Source of the DNA: Clostridia bacterium
GTDB lineage: Bacteria > Bacillota > Clostridia > Christensenellales > Aristaeellaceae
Assembly: GCA_017512985.1 (NCBI GenBank)
Contig: JAFWEJ010000003.1
Location: 186,001-250,000 of the forward strand
Direction of reading: 5' to 3'
DNA length: 64,000 nt
Part shown: positions 58,604-64,000 of the stretch, one piece after another
Layout of the letters: each line of letters opens with the position of its first letter
Position numbering within the stretch: the first letter of the stretch is position 1
Program-made: the position numbers and the translations under genes
The notes under the pieces: generated by a model
Database searches by the model: none
The model's input: the letters and a program-made list of their open reading frames with translations, nothing else
What the model was told of the DNA's origin: nothing

Positions 58604-58672
58604 AATATATCATGTCCCCGTACGGAAGTCAATATGTTGTACGGCAAAAACGCAAAGAAAACTATATATTGT
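58604..58672 (-). promoter_or_regulatory. nrdD promoter with two NrdR-like boxes
   Basis: Minus strand TTGACT (58627-58632), 17-bp spacer, TATATT (58604-58609). Box 1 ACAATATATAGT (58661-58672) and box 2 ACAACATATTGA (58629-58640) resemble the NrdR-box; their centres are 32 bp apart, about three helical turns, and box 2 overlaps the -35. Confidence 0.65.
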
Positions 58673-58794
58673 GCTTTATCCTGTTTTTCCCCTGTATCCC
58701 GCCAATCCGGCTTGCCCGTCATAATCCATATATGTATACTGTATCTGTTATCATGTATCCTGTTTCATATGATTTATGAATTGGAGAGTCGCCC

Positions 58795-59724
58795 ATGATC
58801 AGCTTTACCGTCACCTTCGGAAATGTGTTGCTGATGCTGCTGTATCTGCTGCCCGGTTTCCTCCTGTGCAGATGGAAAAAAGTCAAACCGGAGCACCTGA
58901 GCACCCCGAGTGTGATCCTCCTGTATGTCTGCGGTCCCGGCATGTTCCTCAACGCCCTCATCGACCTGGACGTCACCCCGGAACTGACCGCCAGGATGGG
59001 GCTGTTCATTCTCTTTTCCCTGCTGGGTGAAACGGCGCTCATGCTCCTGATCCTGCTCCTGCTCGGCAGGCGCCGTAAGGAATTCGGCCTGCGCATGCTG
59101 TCCATCGCCTCGGTCATGGGGAACGTCGGCTTTTTCGGAATGCCGGTTGTCCGTGCTCTCTTTCCGGACGCGCCGGAAGCGGCTGTTTACTCCTGCATGT
59201 TCAATGTTTCACTGAATATTGTTGCCTGGACAGTCGGCGTCTTTACCCTGACCGGGGAAAAGAAATACATCTCCCTCAGGGCCGCCCTCATCAATCCTTC
59301 CGTGCTCGCCGCCGCGGCCGGCTTTATTCTGTATCTGCTGAAAAGCAACGCCTGGCTGCCGGACCTGCTCCGGGGCGGATTCCGGACGCTCGGCGCCATG
59401 TCCACCCCGCTGTGCATGCTGATCCTCGGCATACGGCTGGCCTCCATGGATCCGAAAAAACTGTTCACCACGCCCCTCGTCTGGATCATCTCCGCCGGAA
59501 AGCTGATCGTTTTCCCGCTCTTCTGCTGGGCGCTGACCCTGCCTTTTAACCTGGATCCGGTTTTCCGGGGCAGCGTCCTGATCCTGGCCGCCACTCCCTG
59601 TGCCAGCATCCTGCTGAACCTGGCAGAAATCCATCACAACGGGCAGGAACTGGCCGCCAATTGCGCGCTGCTCTCCACCCTGCTCAGCGTGGTCACGATC
59701 CCGCTGCTGAGTCTCCTCACATAA
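58795..59724 (+). CDS. AEC family transporter (auxin efflux carrier-like)
   Basis: Membrane transporter of the AEC/bile-acid-arsenite-like fold, probably for small organic acids. The 309 residues contain about ten hydrophobic helices arranged as two five-helix repeats; the conserved MGNVGFFGMPVVRALF near residue 105 and ATPCASILLNLAEIH near residue 265 are the crossover regions with helix-breaking Gly/Pro. ATG at 58795 follows GGAGAG. Substrate unknown. It diverges from nrdD. Confidence 0.88.
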   Translation: MISFTVTFGNVLLMLLYLLPGFLLCRWKKVKPEHLSTPSVILLYVCGPGMFLNALIDLDVTPELTARMGLFILFSLLGETALMLLILLLLGRRRKEFGLRMLSIASVMGNVGFFGMPVVRALFPDAPEAAVYSCMFNVSLNIVAWTVGVFTLTGEKKYISLRAALINPSVLAAAAGFILYLLKSNAWLPDLLRGGFRTLGAMSTPLCMLILGIRLASMDPKKLFTTPLVWIISAGKLIVFPLFCWALTLPFNLDPVFRGSVLILAATPCASILLNLAEIHHNGQELAANCALLSTLLSVVTIPLLSLLT

Positions 59725-59740
59725 AAACGCGTCATATGCA

Positions 59741-59776
59741 AAAACCCGCGCCGGCTGTTCCGGCGCGGGTTTTGCC
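59741..59776. terminator. Bidirectional terminator
   Basis: AAAACCCGCGCCGG (59741-59754), loop CTGTT, CCGGCGCGGGTTTT (59760-59773); serves the AEC gene and the convergent membrane-protein gene. Confidence 0.88.
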
Positions 59777-59785
59777 TGTCAGGTA

Positions 59786-60346
59786 TTATTTTTTGTTCGG
59801 ATCGTCCAGGTCGCTCTCAAAATTGCTGGAAGAGGCGATCGCCACACCCAGGCCCATTCCCAGGAATCCGAAAATCAGCATCAGGGAGCGGTACGTAACC
59901 GCGAACATGCAGAATTTTTCCCACAGTGTCAGGCTGGTAAGGTTTTTGTAGATCCCGTAACTGGTCATATCCTCAATGAACCGTTTTTCCAGCTCGGCAT
60001 TATATTCCGGCGAAAAGCGTTTCATGCCCTCACCGACCAGCTGGACTTCCTGCGCCTCATATTTCTTCACGAGGCCTTCGATCAGGCGGAGACGTCCGGT
60101 CAGCGAATCGTCGGTCTTCTTCAGCATGATCTGGACAAGGGAATCGGACTTGGGATGGTTTGCGGTCGGCTCAACCGGCGTTTCCGGCAACTCCGGAAAA
60201 GCCATGTCCGAGATTTTGTACACTTCACCCAGCTGGTAAGTTTCAAAAGTCTCGACTTTTCCCTTGTTCGCAACAACGATGCCCAGGATGGAGATCGCTG
60301 TAAAGATCGCGCAGATAATGGTAATGATAACGCCCAGCTTTTTCAC
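59786..60346 (-). CDS. Membrane protein of unknown function with two transmembrane helices
   Basis: Not recognised. The 186 residues have a helix at each end (about 5-26, GVIITIICAIFTAISILGIV, and 150-172, YRSLMLIFGFLGMGLGVAIA) and a 120-residue polar middle that is rich in Glu and Lys (SLVQIMLKKTDDSLTGRLRL, RFSPEYNAELEKRFIED). The middle may be extracytoplasmic. It follows the AraC regulator by 54 bp and may belong to the sugar-transport operon. Confidence 0.6.
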   Translation of the reverse strand: MKKLGVIITIICAIFTAISILGIVVANKGKVETFETYQLGEVYKISDMAFPELPETPVEPTANHPKSDSLVQIMLKKTDDSLTGRLRLIEGLVKKYEAQEVQLVGEGMKRFSPEYNAELEKRFIEDMTSYGIYKNLTSLTLWEKFCMFAVTYRSLMLIFGFLGMGLGVAIASSSNFESDLDDPNKK

Positions 60347-60400
60347 TCTTCTTCGCCTCTTTATGCATATTTCGGTATATCCGGACTGATCCGCTGCCGG

Positions 60401-61306
60401 TCAGTATGTTCCGTAAATGGCCCGGTACTGTGTCGGCGTGCAGCCTTTCTTTTCCCGGAAGACCCGGTTGAATGTCGCCACGCTGCCGAACCCGCTTTCG
60501 ATTGCGACGTCCCGCATGGGGCGGTTCGTCCGGATCAGCAGGTCCATCGCCACCTGCAGCCTTTTCTGGCAAAGGTAATCCTTGAAGGAGTACCCTGTCT
60601 GCCGCTTGAACGACCGGGAAAAATAGTAACGGCTGAAGCCCGCGAACTGTGCCACATCCTCCAGCGACAGCTCTTCCCGGTAATGATTGTTGATATAGGT
60701 CATTACCGCGGTGATCACCTCGGAATCCATGTTCCGCAGGGTATCCTCCGTCCGGGGCCGGATCCCGCTCATATAGCGCTGGCCGAGGGTTGCGTAAATC
60801 CGGAGGATGCTGCTGTAGCACACGGTGTTCCACATCAGGTCCTGTTTCTCATAGGCGTCCCGGACCCGGAGCAGGAGCTCCCGGATCCGGATGTGCGCCT
60901 CGGATCCGTCCCGCAGATGGAACGGCTTGTTGAAATACATGGCCATGGACTTGACGTCCCGCATCGTCATAATCGCATCGGACTCAAACAGGAAAAGATA
61001 CCGGCTGCTTCCTTCTTCCATGGTCAGGGAATGGGGCGTATCGGGCGGGACGATCAGTACTTCTCCCTTCCGCACCTGGTAGGCGATATCGTCGACATAG
61101 TAGGTCACCATGCCCTCCATGGTCAGCACAATCTCCACGGCGGAATGGTCGTGGGTCTCGTACCGCCACGGAACGTCCGAAAACCAGATGCGGATGGAGG
61201 AATTGTCCGGATAGGTGACATATTCCCGTTTGCCCTGCAGCACCCGGAAACCGTCTTCATAGCGCGCAGCCCGGGCGGTTCCTTCCCTGACTCCCAATGT
61301 GGACAC
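60401..61306 (-). CDS. AraC-family transcriptional regulator
   Basis: Probably senses a sugar and activates the neighbouring ABC transporter genes. The 301 residues have an N-terminal cupin (HDHSAVEIVLTMEG, KGEVLIVPPDTPHSL, about residues 45-100), a helical linker and a C-terminal double helix-turn-helix (SLEDVAQFAGFSRYYFSRSF, then DVAIESGFGSVATFNRVFRE). The gene is 82 bp downstream of the permease gene on the same strand. Effector unknown. Confidence 0.92.
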   Translation of the reverse strand: MSTLGVREGTARAARYEDGFRVLQGKREYVTYPDNSSIRIWFSDVPWRYETHDHSAVEIVLTMEGMVTYYVDDIAYQVRKGEVLIVPPDTPHSLTMEEGSSRYLFLFESDAIMTMRDVKSMAMYFNKPFHLRDGSEAHIRIRELLLRVRDAYEKQDLMWNTVCYSSILRIYATLGQRYMSGIRPRTEDTLRNMDSEVITAVMTYINNHYREELSLEDVAQFAGFSRYYFSRSFKRQTGYSFKDYLCQKRLQVAMDLLIRTNRPMRDVAIESGFGSVATFNRVFREKKGCTPTQYRAIYGTY

Positions 61307-61388
61307 CGGGCTGCACCTCCTTCTCTTTTCCGATTCTGTACCGAAACCTTAAACGTCACTTCTTCATTCTTTATTGATAAATCCCGGA

Positions 61389-63419
61389 TTATCCCTTAAC
61401 GCTCCCCAGCGCCATACCGGTTACGAAATACTTCTGCAGCAGCGGATAAACGACCAGGATCGGTACTGTGGAGATCACGGTGATGGCCGCCCGGATCGTG
61501 ATCGGTTCCACCTTGGAGGTGACCATCAGCGAATCAACGGTCGCGTTGGCCTGGTTGGAGTTTGTCCCTGCGGTCAGGATCTTGACCTGCAGCAGGTACT
61601 GCAGCGTCTTGGGGTCTTTCTGTCCGGCGTTGTACAGCCGCGTGTCGAACCAGCTGTTCCAGCTGCCCACCGCGACGAACAGGGCTACCGTTGCCAGCAC
61701 CGGCATACACAGCGGGAAGATGATCTTCCAGTAGATCCGGAAATCACCCGCGCCGTCGATCTTGGCGGATTCCACCAGCGCGTCCGGCAGGCCGAGAATA
61801 TAGGTCCGGATCACGATCATGTTGAAGCAGGAGAACATGGTCGGGATGATGTAGACCCAGTAGGTATGCGCCAGGTTCAGCGTCCGGGAAATCAGCAGGT
61901 ATCCCGGGATCAGGCCGGCATTCACATACATGGTCAGCACCATCAGGGTGGTGATGAATTTCCGCAGCACATATTCCCTGCGGGACAGGGCATAGGACAG
62001 CATACCGGTCCAGAACAGGTTCAGTACTGTGATGATCACCGTCTTGGAAGCAGACACCCAGGCCGCGTCATATATCTCCTGTTTGGACAGGATATTGTCC
62101 ACACTCTTCATGGTGAACTTCCGGGGCAGGACCCCGATGCCGCCGCGCAGGGCGTCTGTTCCGTCGTTGAAGGCGGTGGCCAGTGTATTCAGCACGGGAT
62201 ACAGAGTGATGATCATCAGGATAATCAGGATCGCCGTATTGAAGATCGGGAATCCCATATCCCGTTCATGCCGGTAGAAATACACAGCGCCCAGGATCAG
62301 CAGCCCCATCAGCGCGAGCGCCGCGTACTCGATAATGCGCCAGACGGAAAAACCGGAAACCTTCTGCGGGATGGTGATGCTCTGAGGCTCTCCCTTCTTG
62401 CTCAGGAATTCGAATTTCAGATCGGACGCGACAGTCTCCGGCATATCCTCGTCTTCCGCTGATTTCGCTTCTCCGTCGATCAGCAGGATCTTCGGATTCT
62501 GGCGGTTCAGCTCATCCTGTTTAAGATCCATTTGTGCGGTCAGGAAAACCGTTGCGGCCAGGATAATGACAAACAGGACCGCCAGCACAATCCGCAGGGT
62601 TTTCTGGAAGGATTCCGGTTTTTTCTTGAATTCAACCGATTTCAGCGTGTAAGCGAACACTCCCACCGCCACGGCCAGAAGCAGCAGGCTGATCAGCCGC
62701 AGCGACCGGAAGTTCGTTTTTTCATTTTCAAGGTTCTGGATCTTTACTTCCATTCCGCGGCGCAGGCGCAGGTGGGTATTGCCCAGCCGGTCAAACTGGA
62801 TGAATTCCAGGTTGCCGAAAGCAGCCTCCGCGGCTTTGTTATCTTCGTCAGTACCTTTCTGCAGCCAGGCCGAATCCTTGATGTCATCCAGTGGAACGAT
62901 GGCGCCGCCCGCCGTTTCGTTCACCTTTTTGATCTCGTCTTCGGAGGCCATTACAGTCCAGATGCTGTTGTTTCCTACTTTTTCAACCGGTAAGAAGCGT
63001 CCCTCGCCGAGGATCTTTTCATACTCGGCGATCTCGCTTTCCGGGCTCAGGGTCAGCCAGTACCTCTTTGAGGTTGTGATCCGTTCATGCAGAATAGTCC
63101 GTTTCCCTTCGCCGGACCAGGAATATCCTTCCTGGAACGCGATCTTTTTGCCATCTACGGCCAGGATCCGTTCCGCGTTTACGGCGTCCAGCAGGACGTC
63201 AGCCTCTTCATTAACGAGTACCGTATTGTTTGCCCGGTTCCCGGCAATGGTCATAACCACAAACAGGACCGCAAGCAATACGACGGTCACTGTCATGCAG
63301 AACCGAAGCTGGGGCTGGGTCATCCGGATTCCGGCCCGGATCGTTTCGGGGATCTGCCGGATCCCCCGTTTATTGCCTATAAACAGACTTTTCTGGGTTG
63401 TCTCAGGGTTTGTGCTCAT
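61389..63419 (-). CDS. LplC-type sugar ABC permease with a large extra N-terminal region
   Basis: The last ~290 of 676 residues are a normal carbohydrate ABC permease: NTAILIILMIITLYPVLNTL, the EAA loop with DALVESAKIDGAGDFRIYWK and the ending VTGMALGSVKG. Before it come about 390 residues not normally present: a helix (40-60), an extracytoplasmic segment of ~185 residues with regular strands (TVLVNEEADVLLDAVNAERI, IWTVMASEDEIKKVNETAGG), two helices (~245-265 and ~280-300), a second outside segment (~300-365) and another helix (~367-388). The extra part could sense or bind substrate. Cotranscribed with the upstream LplB-type permease. Confidence 0.88.
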   Translation of the reverse strand: MSTNPETTQKSLFIGNKRGIRQIPETIRAGIRMTQPQLRFCMTVTVVLLAVLFVVMTIAGNRANNTVLVNEEADVLLDAVNAERILAVDGKKIAFQEGYSWSGEGKRTILHERITTSKRYWLTLSPESEIAEYEKILGEGRFLPVEKVGNNSIWTVMASEDEIKKVNETAGGAIVPLDDIKDSAWLQKGTDEDNKAAEAAFGNLEFIQFDRLGNTHLRLRRGMEVKIQNLENEKTNFRSLRLISLLLLAVAVGVFAYTLKSVEFKKKPESFQKTLRIVLAVLFVIILAATVFLTAQMDLKQDELNRQNPKILLIDGEAKSAEDEDMPETVASDLKFEFLSKKGEPQSITIPQKVSGFSVWRIIEYAALALMGLLILGAVYFYRHERDMGFPIFNTAILIILMIITLYPVLNTLATAFNDGTDALRGGIGVLPRKFTMKSVDNILSKQEIYDAAWVSASKTVIITVLNLFWTGMLSYALSRREYVLRKFITTLMVLTMYVNAGLIPGYLLISRTLNLAHTYWVYIIPTMFSCFNMIVIRTYILGLPDALVESAKIDGAGDFRIYWKIIFPLCMPVLATVALFVAVGSWNSWFDTRLYNAGQKDPKTLQYLLQVKILTAGTNSNQANATVDSLMVTSKVEPITIRAAITVISTVPILVVYPLLQKYFVTGMALGSVKG

Positions 63420-63471
63420 ACGTCCACCTTCCTTGTCTTCCGGTTCTTGTCCTGCTGCCGCGGTAGTTCCG

Positions 63472-64000
63472 TCAGATCAGCGTATCCTCATCCAGCGCTT
63501 TGGCAATCAGGTTCGCAACAATCAGCAGTACAATCGCGACTACGCTCTTGAACATACCGGCGGCTGTCGCCAGGCCGATATCAAGCTTTTCGGTGCCGTA
63601 CTTCAGCACAAAGATGTCAATGGTACTGGCCACTTCGTATACCACGCCGCGGCCGAGCAGGTACTGGATCTCGAATCCGGCCTCCAGCAGGTGGCCGATA
63701 TTCATGATCAGGAGAATGACAAAAGTGGATTTGATGCCCGGCAGCGTAACATGCAGGATCCGCTGCAGGCGTCCCGCGCCGTCAATCGCCGCCGCTTCAT
63801 GCAGGCAGGGGTCGATGGAGGTCATGGCGGAAATGTAGATGATCGTGTTCCAGCCGACTTCCTTCCAGACATTGATAATGCCCACCAGCAGCCAGAAATA
63901 ACGTTTGTCGCCCAGCCAGAAAATCTCTTCCTTGATCAGGCCTGTGCTCAGCAGGAAACTGTTGACCACGCCGCTGGAGGCGAAGATGTTCTGTGCCATG
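63472..64000 (-). CDS. LplB-type sugar ABC permease (partial, cut by window edge)
   Basis: C-terminal part of the partner permease; at least 175 residues are visible and the frame is open to the right edge, so the first ATG seen is probably internal. It shows the permease core with the EAA motif HEAAAIDGAGRLQRILHVTLPGI split over a helix end, four hydrophobic segments, and ends KALDEDTLI. The gap to the LplC-type gene is 52 bp. The substrate-binding lipoprotein is expected outside the window. Such pairs import oligosaccharides, often of plant origin. Confidence 0.88.
   Translation of the reverse strand, partial: MAQNIFASSGVVNSFLLSTGLIKEEIFWLGDKRYFWLLVGIINVWKEVGWNTIIYISAMTSIDPCLHEAAAIDGAGRLQRILHVTLPGIKSTFVILLIMNIGHLLEAGFEIQYLLGRGVVYEVASTIDIFVLKYGTEKLDIGLATAAGMFKSVVAIVLLIVANLIAKALDEDTLI

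Noticed and set aside
1-64000. CRISPR arrays, insertion sequences, prophage or plasmid origins
   Set aside because: No regular direct-repeat arrays, transposase, integrase, phage structural or replication genes were seen on either strand.

Overview
The window reads as chromosome of a moderately GC-rich, strictly anaerobic, Gram-positive member of the Clostridia (Bacillota). Family content points this way: YlbF, RNase J, VanW, DUF1846, DUF6465 and GGGtGRT proteins, a QueT transporter and LplB/LplC-type sugar permeases. Reverse rubrerythrin, rubredoxin and an oxygen-sensitive class III ribonucleotide reductase indicate anaerobic life. Strong AGGAGG-like ribosome sites and near-consensus sigma-A promoters (often 17-bp spacers) fit Bacillota. 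A Christensenellales-like gut lineage is my guess; I cannot test it here. No prophage, transposase or CRISPR array is visible.

Layout. 1-12525: rRNA pseudouridine synthase and a membrane protein; aconitase; a short alanyl-tRNA synthetase with NUDIX hydrolase and DEAD-box helicase; then a methionine/one-carbon operon read leftwards (metF, a stand-alone MetH reactivation domain, metH, and a secreted phosphodiester glycosidase). 12677-16025: esterase, DUF6465 protein, cysteine synthase, an AT-rich islet carrying a DUF5684 membrane protein, and tRNA-Leu(CAA). 16071-22810: tightly packed leftward operon ylbF, mltG, U32 peptidase, vanW, GH3 beta-glucosidase. 22925-26362: RNase J, glyA and SRP RNA. 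26504-32611: DUF1846 protein, a queT transporter under a probable preQ1-I riboswitch, and a 1287-residue signalling protein joining a LacI-type sensor, GGDEF, EAL and beta-helix repeats. 32678-39212: glycosidase and SDR; the uncharacterised GGGtGRT/NifU-like pair; MTA/SAH nucleosidase; tsf and rpsB. 39472-47369: rubrerythrin, small secreted and membrane proteins, a ribosome-protection GTPase fused to a Rae1-type RNase, rubredoxin, thrH, and a large unknown protein behind a cre-like site. 47567-54399: DUF1858 protein, MutS-like ATPase, YbaK, a third glycosidase with an Lgt-like membrane protein, and a GntR-controlled ABC exporter. 54642-64000: Hsp20, TrxB, NrdD fused to a redoxin behind NrdR-like boxes, an AEC transporter, and an AraC-linked sugar ABC transporter cut by the window edge.

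How the genes work together. Several neighbours form functional units: metF/activation domain/metH regenerate methionine; nrdD-redoxin and trxB form a plausible electron path for dNTP synthesis; rpsB-tsf is the classic translation operon; the GntR gene sits behind a perfect inverted repeat and in front of the exporter it probably controls. The most unusual items are the TetM-like/Rae1 fusion, the LacI-GGDEF-EAL-beta-helix protein, the GGGtGRT/NifU-like pair, the NrdD-redoxin fusion, and a 185-bp intergenic segment of nested and competing inverted repeats. All identifications come from reading the sequence and from memory of protein families; no database search was run.
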